Part shown: positions 45,956 through 54,925 of the stretch, piece after piece
Position numbering within the stretch: the stretch's first letter is position 1
Layout: every line of letters begins with the position of its first letter
From: Roseinatronobacter monicus
GTDB lineage: Bacteria > Pseudomonadota > Alphaproteobacteria > Rhodobacterales > Rhodobacteraceae
Length of the DNA: 64,000 nucleotides
Assembly: GCF_006716865.1 (NCBI RefSeq)
Contig: NZ_VFPT01000001.1
Coordinates: 454,001-518,000, forward strand
Direction: 5' to 3'
Program-made: the position numbers and the translations under genes
The notes under the pieces: model-generated
The model's input: only the letters and a program-made list of their open reading frames with translations
What the model was told of the DNA's origin: nothing
Database searches by the model: none

Positions 45956-46710
45956 GCGTGACCCGCTCAGATCTGGCGGCCTATTGCATCAATCTGGACC
46001 GGGCCACAGCCCGATGGGCCGAGATGGCACCCCGACTTGAGGGGCTGGGCCTGCCAGTGTCGCGCTTTGCTGCGATTGACGGGCGCGCAGACCCCGAACG
46101 CATCCGCGATGCACTGGACGCAGCCGCCTTTCGCGCCAATATGGGGCGCGACGCCCTGCCCGCCGAGGTTGGTTGCTACCTGTCGCATCTCGCTGTGTGG
46201 GAGCAGTTTCTTGAGACGGGCAAGCCCGTTGCGCTGGTGCTGGAAGATGATGTGGTCTTTCACGACGATTTCCTGCCCGCGCTGGATGCGGCCCTTGGGG
46301 CCGTTGCGCAGTGGGACATGCTCAAGCTGAACCGCATCCGCGCGAAACTGCCTGTGCGGCAGGGGCGGGCCGGGGCTTGGGTGCTTAATGCCTATCTGGG
46401 GCCAGCGACAGGTTTTGGCGGCTATCTGATCACGCGCGCTCTGGCCGCACGGTTGTTGCCGCGCATGCTGCCCATGCGCCTGCCTGTGGATTACGAGGGC
46501 ACGCGCTGGTGGGCGCATGATTTCCGCCTGCTGGGGTTGGAGCCTTTCCCCAGTCATGTCGATGATGGCGGGGACAGCACGATCAACGGGCCGGGCCACG
46601 CGGGGGCTGTGAAAGCCCCACGCCACAAGCGGCTTGGAAATTACGCGATGCGCGCGGGGAATTACGGGCGCAGGGGGTGGGGAATGCTGCGGCGTCGGAT
46701 ACGATTCTAA
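45952..46710 (+). CDS. Glycosyltransferase family 25 (LPS/lipooligosaccharide glycosyltransferase)
   Basis: 252 residues from GTG 45952, 4-base overlap with neuB. The family 25 pattern is clear: AAYCINLDRATARWAEM at the start, the region after AEVGCYLSHLAVWEQFLE, and the metal-binding LVLEDDVVF near residue 96. Typical members add galactose or other hexoses to LPS oligosaccharide. Basic C-terminal tail (YGRRGWGMLRRRIRF) may touch the membrane. Coupling to neuB ties it to surface-glycan assembly. Confidence 0.87.
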   Translation: MSVTRSDLAAYCINLDRATARWAEMAPRLEGLGLPVSRFAAIDGRADPERIRDALDAAAFRANMGRDALPAEVGCYLSHLAVWEQFLETGKPVALVLEDDVVFHDDFLPALDAALGAVAQWDMLKLNRIRAKLPVRQGRAGAWVLNAYLGPATGFGGYLITRALAARLLPRMLPMRLPVDYEGTRWWAHDFRLLGLEPFPSHVDDGGDSTINGPGHAGAVKAPRHKRLGNYAMRAGNYGRRGWGMLRRRIRF

Positions 46711-46737
46711 ATTGATCCCATACAAGCGTGGATTTAG

Positions 46738-47496
46738 CTAGATTTTCCCACCAAAGCGCTTCCAATATTCCGCCATCCAAGCGACACGCCCGCGCCCGTA
46801 GTGCGGAAAGACATCCCAGTTTCCGGCGGGCGGATGCACCAGATCAATGGGGCGCGGCTGGCCATGGAAACACAGGATGCGCACCGATGGGTCCGGCGGG
46901 TAGGGGCCGCGAAAGCGGTCGATAATCAGTGGCGGGCGCAGGTGGTTCTTGTAGCTCTTGATCCAGTCCTGTGGCCAGAAGGCAAGTGGTCCGGCCTCTC
47001 CTGCGATGAAATCTTGCTCCAGGCGGTAACGCGCCATCAGCGCGTCACGATTGGCCGCGAAGCGTTCAAGCATATCCGCATGGGCACCCGCATCGAAGGC
47101 GAAAACCGAAGACATGGGCCGTGGAACACCATCATTGTGCCGCCAAGGGCCATGGTCGAGCATGACCATGCCCTTTTCCCATGTGAAAAACGAATCCAGC
47201 GCCCCCCAGATGACCATATCCAGATCAATGAACAGAACCCGCCCCTTGATCCCATAAAGGTCGGGTACAAACATCGAAAGCTTCGGCCAGCCGCCGCCTT
47301 TCCAATGGTGCGGTTCCAGTCCGATATCGGGGATCGGAAAATGCTCGATCCGGGGGGACAGGCCTTCGGGATCATCGGTCAGGCAGACAAACCGGAACGA
47401 CCCAGAGATGTTTGCGCGTGCTGCATTGAACAGCACGTTGACATAATCGGCACTGTATAACGTGCCCCATTTGATACATAAAACCGTGCGATCCAT
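46738..47496 (-). CDS. Glycosyltransferase-like protein with DLD motif
   Basis: 252 residues from MDRTVLCIKWGTLYS at 47496 (AGG 8 bases upstream); ATGs at 47508, 47520 and 47553 are alternatives. It opens with a nucleotide-sugar-type strand (VLCIKWGTLYSADYVNV). It has the metal-binding-like DxD in GRVLFIDLDMVIWGALDSFF near residue 95 and a basic C-terminus (GRVAWMAEYWKRFG). It shares design with the minus-strand gene at 52186 (WGT-Y start, D-D motif). Substrates unknown. It faces away from its neighbours and converges with the family 25 gene. Confidence 0.65.
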   Translation of the reverse strand: MDRTVLCIKWGTLYSADYVNVLFNAARANISGSFRFVCLTDDPEGLSPRIEHFPIPDIGLEPHHWKGGGWPKLSMFVPDLYGIKGRVLFIDLDMVIWGALDSFFTWEKGMVMLDHGPWRHNDGVPRPMSSVFAFDAGAHADMLERFAANRDALMARYRLEQDFIAGEAGPLAFWPQDWIKSYKNHLRPPLIIDRFRGPYPPDPSVRILCFHGQPRPIDLVHPPAGNWDVFPHYGRGRVAWMAEYWKRFGGKI

Positions 47497-47615
47497 GCTC
47501 TTTGCCTGCATTTTCGTCATCCGCTGATAATCGCAAGGGCAGAGCATGTCCACAGCGCAGTCTTGCGGGTGGGGGGACAGGGTTGTAACGTTGTTTTCCT
47601 GATCCGAGAGTTTCC

Positions 47616-48737
47616 ATGACCCGCCACATCCTGTTCCTTACTGGCACGCGTGCCGATTTCGGCAAGCTGGAGCCATTGGCCGCTGCTGCGCGGGATGCGG
47701 GGCATCGGGTGACGTTTTTTGTCACCGGCATGCATCTGATGGACCGCTATGGTCTGACGGTGAATGAAGTGCGGCGCATGCCCGGCGTGGTCGTGCATGA
47801 ATTCCTAAACCAGCGCCCCGGCGATCCGCAGGATATCACGCTGGCCAAGACTGTGACCGGGTTTTCGGATTATGTGACCGAACACCGCCCCGATCTGATC
47901 GTGCTGCATGGCGACCGGATCGAAGCACTGGCCGGCGCGCTGGTGGCGGCGACGAATTACATCGCCTCTGCCCATATTGAGGGGGGCGAAGTCTCGGGCA
48001 CGATTGACGAGATGTTTCGCCATTGCAACACCAAGCTGGCAACGCATCATTTCGTGTCATCCGAAGGCGCGCGGCGGCGTGTTATGGCGATGGGGGAGCC
48101 TGCCGAGGTGATCCATGTCATCGGCTCGCCTGAGTTGGATTTTCACGCGGGGCCATCCGGTGTCAGCATCGCGGACGTGCGCGCGCGTTATGAGATCGCC
48201 TTTCCCGAGTATGGCATCGCAATTTTCCATCCTGTCACCAGCGAACAGGCAAGCATGGCCGCACAGGCGCGCAGCCTCTTTGGCGCATTGCAGGCCTCAA
48301 ACCGCCAGTTCGTGGTGATCGCACCCAATAATGACCCCGGATCCGAAGCGATTTTCGCAGTGCTGGACGGTTTGCCGACCGATCGTTTTCGGGTCATCCC
48401 ATCGATGCGGTTTTCGCATTTCTCGGAATTGATGAAAAACGCGGCCTGCATGGTCGGCAATTCCAGCGCAGGCGTGCGCGAGGCGCCGTTTCTGGGCCTG
48501 CCGTCGCTGGATATTGGCACACGCCAGACCAATCGCGCCCTTGCGCCGACTGTCGCTGTCTGTGCGGCAGATGATACCCCTGCAATCGAGGCGTTTTTGC
48601 GCAGCCAATGGGGCCAGCGGTCGCGCTCGGACACGGCCTTTGGCGAAGGACGCGCGGCGGATTGTTTCCGCGCTGTTCTGGCCGCGCCTGATTTCTGGGA
48701 GCGCGGATTGCAAAAGGCGTTCAAAGACCTTGGCTGA
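47616..48737 (+). CDS. neuC: UDP-N-acetylglucosamine 2-epimerase, hydrolysing (NeuC/LegG type)
   Basis: Makes ManNAc (or the 2,4-diacetamido analogue) from the UDP-sugar and releases UDP, giving NeuB its substrate. 373 residues. Motifs: LFLTGTRADFGKLEPLAAAA at the start, LIVLHGDRIEALAGAL, ASAHIEGGEVSGTIDEMFRH and CMVGNSSAGVREAPFLGLPSLDIGTRQ, all typical of hydrolysing epimerases. The stop overlaps the next gene's probable TTG start by 8 bases. No 4-aminotransferase or acetyltransferase of the Leg or Pse routes is in the window, so sialic acid via ManNAc is the simplest reading. Confidence 0.9.
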   Translation: MTRHILFLTGTRADFGKLEPLAAAARDAGHRVTFFVTGMHLMDRYGLTVNEVRRMPGVVVHEFLNQRPGDPQDITLAKTVTGFSDYVTEHRPDLIVLHGDRIEALAGALVAATNYIASAHIEGGEVSGTIDEMFRHCNTKLATHHFVSSEGARRRVMAMGEPAEVIHVIGSPELDFHAGPSGVSIADVRARYEIAFPEYGIAIFHPVTSEQASMAAQARSLFGALQASNRQFVVIAPNNDPGSEAIFAVLDGLPTDRFRVIPSMRFSHFSELMKNAACMVGNSSAGVREAPFLGLPSLDIGTRQTNRALAPTVAVCAADDTPAIEAFLRSQWGQRSRSDTAFGEGRAADCFRAVLAAPDFWERGLQKAFKDLG

Positions 48738-49983
48738 GCGCGACCCCTCTGGGCTGCTGTTACGCGCCTATCTTCTGGCCAGCCATACTGTGCCCCTCTT
48801 TGCCCCAAACCTGCTGCGCCGTCGCCTGCGGCGGGGCAAGGAAGACGCGGAGCGCTGGCAGGAAAAACTGGGCAAACCCACGCAGCCACGCCCTGACGGC
48901 CCGGTCATCTGGCTACATGCCGTGGGTCTGGGCGAGGTGCTGGCCCTGCGCGGGCTGATCGAAGAAATGGGTGCGCAGCGGCCCGATGTTACGTTTCTGG
49001 TCACATCCACCGCGCGCTCATCCGCGCAGGTGATAGGGGTCAATCTTCCGCCGCGCACCCTTCACCAGTTCCTGCCGCTTGATGCGCCACGCTACCTTGC
49101 GCGGTTTCTCGATCATTGGCGGCCATCGCTGTCGGTCTGGGCAGAGCAGGAACTTTGGCCGGGTGCCGTGGTCGCGGCGCGGGCGCGGGGCATTCCGCTT
49201 GCGCTGATCAATGCGCGGCTGACAGAGGAAAGCCATGCCAAACGATCTAGGTTGCGCGGGCTCTATGCAGACATGCTGTCGCGCTTTGCCCATATATCTG
49301 CGCAGGATCGGGCGACTGCTGACCGACTGGCCAGCCTTGGCGCGCGCGGGGTTGAACTTGGCGGGTCGCTGAAACCTGCGGCCCCCCCGCTTGGGGTGGA
49401 TGCGGCCGAGCTGGAGCGTTTGCGTGCCTGCCTTGCGGGGCGCAAGGTCTGGGTCGCGGCCTCAACCCATCCGGCAGATGAACGCGCGGCATTGGCGGCA
49501 GCGCAGGCGCTGCCTGACCGGCTGCTGGTGCTTGTGCCGCGTGATATCGGGCGGGCCGACAGCATAGCGGCGGAACTGTCCGCGACAGGGCTGGCGTATC
49601 TGCGGCGCAGTGCGGGGGGGCTGCCACAGCCCCAGACGCGGGTCTGGCTTGCTGACAGTTACGGGGAACTTGGCCTGTGGTACAGGCTGGCCGACGCGGC
49701 CCTGATCGGCGGCAGTTTCGATGCGACAAACGGGCATAACCCGTGGGAGGCGGCAGCGCTGGATGTGGCGATCCTGCATGGCCCAAAGGTTTCGAATTTC
49801 GCCGCAGATTACGCATCCCTTGCACAAGCGCAGGCCGCGCGACAGATCGCACCCGCAGAGCTTGCGCGGGCCTTGCAAGACCCCGATCTTGCAGCACTCG
49901 CCCCGCGCGCGCGCAAACTGACCGAACACGCACGCGGCAACCTTGCGCCATTGGCGCGCAAGTTGTTGTCACTGGGTGTTTAG
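48730..49983 (+). CDS. kdtA: GT30-family transferase 1 (WaaA/KdtA, 3-deoxy-D-manno-octulosonate transferase homologue)
   Basis: Homologue of the enzyme that adds Kdo from CMP-Kdo to lipid A. No ATG suits; the frame is open from 48514, but the homology starts at residue ~5, so the TTG at 48730 (8-base overlap with neuC, 417 residues) is the likely start. Motifs: RRRLRRGKEDAERWQEKLG, WLHAVGLGE (VSxGE in most WaaA; Gly replaces Ser), SVWAEQELWPG, INARLTEES, AASTHPADE and the C-terminal LADSYGELGLWY plus GGSFDATNGHNPWE. It keeps the NARL and STH motifs. Housekeeping kdtA usually sits with lpxK in this order, which is not so here. Confidence 0.85.
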   Translation: MAERDPSGLLLRAYLLASHTVPLFAPNLLRRRLRRGKEDAERWQEKLGKPTQPRPDGPVIWLHAVGLGEVLALRGLIEEMGAQRPDVTFLVTSTARSSAQVIGVNLPPRTLHQFLPLDAPRYLARFLDHWRPSLSVWAEQELWPGAVVAARARGIPLALINARLTEESHAKRSRLRGLYADMLSRFAHISAQDRATADRLASLGARGVELGGSLKPAAPPLGVDAAELERLRACLAGRKVWVAASTHPADERAALAAAQALPDRLLVLVPRDIGRADSIAAELSATGLAYLRRSAGGLPQPQTRVWLADSYGELGLWYRLADAALIGGSFDATNGHNPWEAAALDVAILHGPKVSNFAADYASLAQAQAARQIAPAELARALQDPDLAALAPRARKLTEHARGNLAPLARKLLSLGV

Positions 49984-50142
49984 GCGCACCTGTTTGGGGG
50001 TGCCGCGCCGAACGCGCCTCACTTGGCGGTTTTGAGAGCGCATATCGTCGACATTCCGGTTTGAACCCTGTAATCGCTGTGAAATATTTGCCAAATGGTA
50101 TGTTAGCTTGCGGGCGGTCAACAAGATCGAGGGCCGCGCAGT

Positions 50143-51489
50143 ATGAGAAGCCAGAGAATGATCCGAGCCACCAAAAGCGCTGTCCTCGTGCCGTTTCTTT
50201 TCCTCTGGTCTGCGATCTGGACGCTTGGGTTGCCGGTGTTGCTGCTGTATCTGCGCAGACGCGCGCGCAAAGATCCTGAGTATTTTGCCCATTTGTCGGA
50301 ACGGTTTGGCCGCTACCGCGACCCTATGGAGGGCTGTGTGTGGATACATGCTGTCAGTTTGGGGGAATTGCGTTCTGCCGTGCCGCTTATTCGGGGGTTG
50401 CTTGGTCAGGGCGAGCGGATTGTCGTCACGCATTTCACACCGGCAGGGCGACGCGAGGCGGAACAGGTCTTTGCGCAAGAAATCCAAGCGGGGCAGCTTC
50501 GGCCAGTTTGGGTGCCGATCGAGACGGCATGGGCGTGGCGCGGGTTCTTTCAAGCATTCCAGCCCAAATTCGGGCTGGTGATGGAAATAGAGATATGGCC
50601 GCGCATGGTCTTTGCGGCGCAAGATGCGGGGGTGCCGCTGTTCATGTGCAATGCGCAATACCCAGTGAAATCCCTGACGCGCGATTCAGGGGGCCTTCGG
50701 TTGCGCCAGAAGGTGATGCAGGGCTTTGCGGGTGCGCTGGTGAAATCGCAGATGCAGGCGGACCGCTTTGCCTCGGTCGGGGTGCGCAATATCGCCATAA
50801 CGGGTGAGCTGCGTTTCGATCAACCGGTGCCGCAAGCGCTGGTGAAGGCAGGACAGGCCGCGCGGCGCTGGATCGGGGCGCATGACCGCCGCGTGATCTG
50901 CATCGCAAGCGCGATCGAGGGGGAGGACGCGGTCTATCTTCATGCGATTGCTGCCTTGCGCCGCGAAGCGATGGCGCGGCAACAGGTCATGCCGCTGTTT
51001 GTCTATGTTCCCCGCCGCCCGGAGCGGTTTGATCTTGTCGCGAGCGCCTTGCAAGACGCAGGGTTGTCGGTGTTGCGCAGGTCTGCCTTCGCGGGGGAGT
51101 TCATGTCCGACAGGTGGGGGCCTGTGCCTGACTGCCCGGATGTCTTCTTTGGCGATTCATTGGGCGAGATGTATGCCTATCTCTCGATGGCGGATGAGGT
51201 GATTGTCGGGGGCGGTTTCAACCCGAAGGGCGCGCATAACATTTCGGAAGCTCTGGTTTTGGGCCGCCCTGTCGTCACCGGCCCGCATGTCCATACAATC
51301 GAATACCCCTTTGCCGAGGCCGAGGCGGCAGGCGTTGCGCGGTCGGTGCGCGATGCAGAAGAACTGACAGCGGTGCTGCTGTCGGACTGGCGCCCGGATA
51401 AGGGCCGGATCGAGGGATTTGTCGCCGCCCATTCCAATGCCACGGACAAAACCCTTGCGGCATTGCCCAAGCTTCTCAGACCTTCCTGA
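50143..51489 (+). CDS. GT30-family transferase 2, divergent WaaA homologue with membrane anchor
   Basis: 448 residues, 159 bases after the first GT30 gene. An N-terminal helix (AVLVPFLFLWSAIWTLGLPVLLLYL) anchors it. It keeps WIHAVSLGE, VMEIEIWPR and FFGDSLGEMYAYLSMAD. The motif NARLS of canonical WaaA reads CNAQYPVKS, ASTHxGEE reads ASAIEGED, and GGHNPxE reads GAHNISEA. These changes sit at the donor/acceptor pocket in the family. It may use another CMP-sugar, such as CMP-sialic or CMP-legionaminic acid, or act on another acceptor. The 3' end overlaps the convergent neuA by 14 bases. Confidence 0.78.
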   Translation: MRSQRMIRATKSAVLVPFLFLWSAIWTLGLPVLLLYLRRRARKDPEYFAHLSERFGRYRDPMEGCVWIHAVSLGELRSAVPLIRGLLGQGERIVVTHFTPAGRREAEQVFAQEIQAGQLRPVWVPIETAWAWRGFFQAFQPKFGLVMEIEIWPRMVFAAQDAGVPLFMCNAQYPVKSLTRDSGGLRLRQKVMQGFAGALVKSQMQADRFASVGVRNIAITGELRFDQPVPQALVKAGQAARRWIGAHDRRVICIASAIEGEDAVYLHAIAALRREAMARQQVMPLFVYVPRRPERFDLVASALQDAGLSVLRRSAFAGEFMSDRWGPVPDCPDVFFGDSLGEMYAYLSMADEVIVGGGFNPKGAHNISEALVLGRPVVTGPHVHTIEYPFAEAEAAGVARSVRDAEELTAVLLSDWRPDKGRIEGFVAAHSNATDKTLAALPKLLRPS

Positions 51490-52189
51490 CACCCTCATTC
51501 AACTGCTCTTGCAGCAGGAATTCCACCAGACGAAAATCATGTGGCATATCAATGTCGTGGCAGCGTTCTGCGGGCAGTTCAACCGGAATGACCCGCCCGT
51601 CATACAGCGTTTTCGCGCGCCGCAAGTAGTCGGGGGCCACAACATAGACAAGGCCCACATGTTCGTAAACCAGTGGTGCATTCTGGCGTGCCCAGACCCC
51701 GCCGGGCAATGATTTGGAAACCTGCAAGGCCCCCTGCGCATCCAGTTCCAGCATGTTGAAATAGGGGTTCTTGCGCGCTTCACACACGCTCATCACCATA
51801 TCGGGGCGCGCGCTTTGGAATAGATCGAGCGCTGCGTCGATATCTTCGGGCAGGCGCAGGGGCGAGGTGCAATCAAGATCCACAAAGGCCGAAACCGCCC
51901 GCCCTGCTGCGGCTTCGCCCGCTGCCAGCGCATGTTGCCACACGCCCCATTTGGGGGCCGCGTCCGTCGCCAGTTCTGCCGGTCGCAACCCGATCTCCAG
52001 CGCGCCGCGCTGTATGGCGTGGTCATAGATCGCCGCATCATCTGTCGAGACGACGACATCTTCGATACGTGGGTTGGCGAAAAGCTGGTCAAGCGACCAA
52101 TCAATCAGTGGCTTGCCGCAAATGTTACGAAAGTTCTTTCCGGGCACGCCTTTAGAGCCTTTGCGCGCGCCGATATGGCCGAGGATCAT
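51476..52189 (-). CDS. neuA: CMP-nonulosonic acid synthetase (acylneuraminate cytidylyltransferase)
   Basis: Activates the nine-carbon acid with CTP to CMP-NulO. 237 residues, starting MILGHIGARKGSKGVPGKN, the nucleotide-binding loop of the family. VDLDCTSPLRLPEDIDAAL near residue 105 and the C-terminal CHDIDMPHDFRLVEFLL (metal-binding D-I-D) are intact. The start overlaps the stop of the upstream minus-strand glycosyltransferase-like gene by 4 bases. With neuB and neuC it completes a NulO route of synthesis and activation. Confidence 0.92.
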   Translation of the reverse strand: MILGHIGARKGSKGVPGKNFRNICGKPLIDWSLDQLFANPRIEDVVVSTDDAAIYDHAIQRGALEIGLRPAELATDAAPKWGVWQHALAAGEAAAGRAVSAFVDLDCTSPLRLPEDIDAALDLFQSARPDMVMSVCEARKNPYFNMLELDAQGALQVSKSLPGGVWARQNAPLVYEHVGLVYVVAPDYLRRAKTLYDGRVIPVELPAERCHDIDMPHDFRLVEFLLQEQLNEGVRKV

Positions 52190-53079
52190 TGCGGGGCGTC
52201 CTTGTTTGCCTGAAGGATACGGTAATAGTTTTCCAGTTGCATCTTGACCGGACCAAGTGCCGCCTCGGACCAGATCAGCCGTCTGCCCTTACGGTCTACG
52301 ATCTCGGCCCCATCTGCAAGGGCGAGCAGCGCCTCGCCCTTCACTTCGATCCCCGGCAGCGTGACCGCAATCAAGCCATTCCAGCGCTTGCGCACCCACG
52401 GCAGCGACGCGCGCCTCAGGATCAGCCAGCGCCAAGGCAGCATGAATTCGGTCGGCAGTTTCACAGCCATGCGGCGGGGGATCGCGCGCATGTTTGGCTG
52501 GTTGGCCCAACTCATAAAGCGTTCATCCGCAATCATGGGCCGAACACCATTTGGCCCATGCTGGGCCTCCAACTCTCGAAAACGGCGCGCGATATGGGTG
52601 CATTCCGCAGGATGGAAAACCACAATCGAAGAATTGCCCCGCGCATATCGCTGCCCCAATGTGACGCGATGCAGAAAACGGGCGAAAGAGCTGAAGGGCA
52701 GGAGTGCACTTTGCAAAATCGCAACTGTCTTGCGGTTGGCCATCCCCCCCAGCAGACGGGCAAGATTGCCGAAAACCACCGTGTCGATATCGACGAAGAT
52801 CGCGGGCATATCCGGCGGGACCAACCCTTCTTCAAAGATGCACAGTTTTGCCTGACAGCCGCTGCCCCTGAATTCAGGGCGCAGGAAAAATTCCGGCATC
52901 TGGCGTTGTATGACATCTGGATCAAGCCCGTCGCGGATGTGATCGGTCAGCAGCACGACGCGGGCGGGTGCGGGGTTAGACTGGGCGCGGATTGTCGCAA
53001 TCAGATGACTGACATCCGAAACCGGATATTTCGTCCCCCAAAGCACAAGGATCACTTGCCATTCTTGGTCGGGTGTCAT
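52186..53079 (-). CDS. Glycosyltransferase-like protein with DID motif
   Basis: 297 residues, starting MTPDQEWQVILVLWGTKYPV. DIDTVVFGNLARLL near residue 100 looks like a metal-binding DxD of GT-A transferases. A basic, aromatic stretch (LPWRWLILRRASLPWVRKRW, residues ~215-240) may contact the membrane. It shares the WGT-Y N-terminus and D-D layout with the gene at 46738, so the two are probably distant paralogues. It is coupled to neuA and may use its product or a linked sugar. No firm family assignment. Confidence 0.62.
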   Translation of the reverse strand: MTPDQEWQVILVLWGTKYPVSDVSHLIATIRAQSNPAPARVVLLTDHIRDGLDPDVIQRQMPEFFLRPEFRGSGCQAKLCIFEEGLVPPDMPAIFVDIDTVVFGNLARLLGGMANRKTVAILQSALLPFSSFARFLHRVTLGQRYARGNSSIVVFHPAECTHIARRFRELEAQHGPNGVRPMIADERFMSWANQPNMRAIPRRMAVKLPTEFMLPWRWLILRRASLPWVRKRWNGLIAVTLPGIEVKGEALLALADGAEIVDRKGRRLIWSEAALGPVKMQLENYYRILQANKDAPQ

Positions 53080-53195
53080 GTTTGAAACTCTGTTCGGGTC
53101 ATCGCCGAAATCACTTAATTGGATGCTGAAGCAAATCTCTTACCCGTAAAACACAGCGCGCCGCAAGCAAGGCATGAGGGCGCGCAGGCAAAAAC

Positions 53196-53209
53196 CCATA
53201 GCGCTATGG
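53196..53209. promoter_or_regulatory. Perfect 14-bp palindrome in the gap behind the acyl-CoA ligase gene
   Basis: CCATAGCGCTATGG reads the same on both strands. It lies between the start of the glycosyltransferase-like gene (53079) and the stop of the acyl-CoA ligase gene (53275), so it could be an operator for the neuA unit. A small stem GTGCC...GGCAC sits near the ligase stop. No promoter hexamers were identified. Confidence 0.35.
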
Positions 53210-53274
53210 ATGCTCGGGCCATGAACGGACTGGCGCGCGGCGTCTAGTTTCGGGGTGCCCTCAAACAGGCACAG

Positions 53275-54921
53275 TCATGCGTCTGCGCTGGCCGCAATCT
53301 TCTTTGCTTCGTCACGCAACAGGAATTTCTGGATCTTGCCTGTAGAGGTGCGTGGAATCGACATGAAAACAAACCGCCCCGGCACCTTGTAGGGCGCAAG
53401 CTGGTCGCGGCACCATTGGCGCAATGTCTCGCCATCGGCCTGCTGACCTGCGCCAAGCTCGATAAAGGCACACGGCGTTTCACCCCATTTCTCATGCGGC
53501 ATGGCAACCACGGCCACCACTTCAACCGCCGGGTGCCGATAGAGCGCTTCTTCGACTTCGATGGAGGAGATATTCTCGCCGCCCGAGATGATAACATCCT
53601 TCGAGCGGTCCTTGAGCTGGATGTACCCGTCCGGGTGCCGGACCCCCAGATCGCCCGAGTGAAACCATCCGCCCGCAAACGCGGCCTGCGTCGCATCCGG
53701 GTTGCGGAAATACCCTTTCATCACGACATTTCCGCGAAACATGACCTCGCCCATAGTTTTGCCATCGCGGGGCACGGGGGTCATGGTTTCCGGGTCCAGA
53801 ATATCCAGCGCTTCCAACGCCAGATACCGTACACCCTGACGAGATTTCAGCGCGGCCTGCGCGTCGGCGGGCAGCTCAGACCATGCTGCGTTCCAGTCAT
53901 TGACGACCGCAGGGCCATAGGTTTCCGTCAGCCCGTAGAGGTGCGTGACGTCAAAACCCGCGGTCTTCATATCCGCCAGCAGTTTTTCGGGTGGCGGGGC
54001 GGCTGCGGTGAAGAACTGCACGGTTTGCGCAAGTCCGCGTTTCTCTGCCTCGGGTGCCGAAATCATCAGCGACATGACAATCGGCGCGCCGCATAAATGG
54101 GTCACACCCTCATCAGCAAGGGCATTCCAGATCGGTTCGGCGCGCACCTGACGCAGACAGACATGCGTGCCGATAATGGCGGACAAGGTCCATGGAAAGC
54201 ACCAGCCGTTGCAGTGAAACATCGGCAAGGTCCACAGATAGACCGCGTGCTTCTGCATTGAGGTTGTCAGCGCATTTCCCTGCGCCAGAAGATAGGCGCC
54301 GCGATGATGCGACACCACACCTTTGGGGTCGCCCGTGGTGCCGGATGTGTAGTTGATTGCAATGGCGTCCCATTCATCTTCGGGCATCAGCCACGCGAAA
54401 TCGGGATCACCTGTGGACAAGAACGCCTCATAATCCGTGGCGTCCGTTGCGGTTGGCGGGCCGGTGAATTCCGGGTCGTCATACTGAATGACCAGCGGCT
54501 TGCGGGTGGCCAGCGCAAGCGCGTCTTGCATCAGCGGCATGAATTCGCGGTCCACGATCACGATGTCGGACATGGCATGGTCCAGCTGGAACGCGATGAT
54601 CGCCGCGTCCAGTCGGGTGTTGACCGAATGCAGCACGCCGCCGCACATCGGCACCCCGTAATGGCATTCCAGCATTGCAGGGGTGTTGGCCAACATCGCC
54701 GACACAGTATGCCCGCGCCCGATACCCGCCTGCGCCAGCGCAGAGGCGAGTTGGCGCGCACGCGCGTAAAATTCGGCATAGCTGCGCCGCAACGCGCCGT
54801 GAACGATGGCGGTATGATCTGGGAACACGCTTGCGGCGCGTTCCAGAAAACATAGCGGCGTCAGGGGCTGATAATTTGCCGAGGTGCGGTCCAGCCCGGT
54901 ATTGTAGGGGTTCTGGGCCAT
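53275..54921 (-). CDS. Acyl-CoA synthetase, possible 3-methylmercaptopropionyl-CoA ligase (DmdB-like)
   Basis: AMP-forming ligase, 548 residues from MAQNPYNTGLDRTSANYQPL at 54921; an open frame to 55065 lies within the hydratase gene. Motifs: NYTSGTTGDPKGVVSHHRG (P-loop), LYGLTETYGPAVV, the region after KDRSKDVIISGGENISS, and the catalytic Lys end PRTSTGKIQKFLLRDEAKK. The opening residues match DmdB-type and medium-chain ligases of roseobacters from memory. It is the last gene of the dmdA-type operon, 4 bases behind the hydratase gene. DmdB activates MMPA, the product of DMSP demethylation. Another short acyl acid is possible. Confidence 0.8.
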   Translation of the reverse strand: MAQNPYNTGLDRTSANYQPLTPLCFLERAASVFPDHTAIVHGALRRSYAEFYARARQLASALAQAGIGRGHTVSAMLANTPAMLECHYGVPMCGGVLHSVNTRLDAAIIAFQLDHAMSDIVIVDREFMPLMQDALALATRKPLVIQYDDPEFTGPPTATDATDYEAFLSTGDPDFAWLMPEDEWDAIAINYTSGTTGDPKGVVSHHRGAYLLAQGNALTTSMQKHAVYLWTLPMFHCNGWCFPWTLSAIIGTHVCLRQVRAEPIWNALADEGVTHLCGAPIVMSLMISAPEAEKRGLAQTVQFFTAAAPPPEKLLADMKTAGFDVTHLYGLTETYGPAVVNDWNAAWSELPADAQAALKSRQGVRYLALEALDILDPETMTPVPRDGKTMGEVMFRGNVVMKGYFRNPDATQAAFAGGWFHSGDLGVRHPDGYIQLKDRSKDVIISGGENISSIEVEEALYRHPAVEVVAVVAMPHEKWGETPCAFIELGAGQQADGETLRQWCRDQLAPYKVPGRFVFMSIPRTSTGKIQKFLLRDEAKKIAASADA

Positions 54922-54925
54922 CGTG

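Noticed and set aside
48514..48729. ATG start at 48514 for the first GT30 gene
   Set aside because: It would overlap neuC by 224 bases and add ~70 residues without homology; the WaaA-type N-terminus begins just after TTG 48730.
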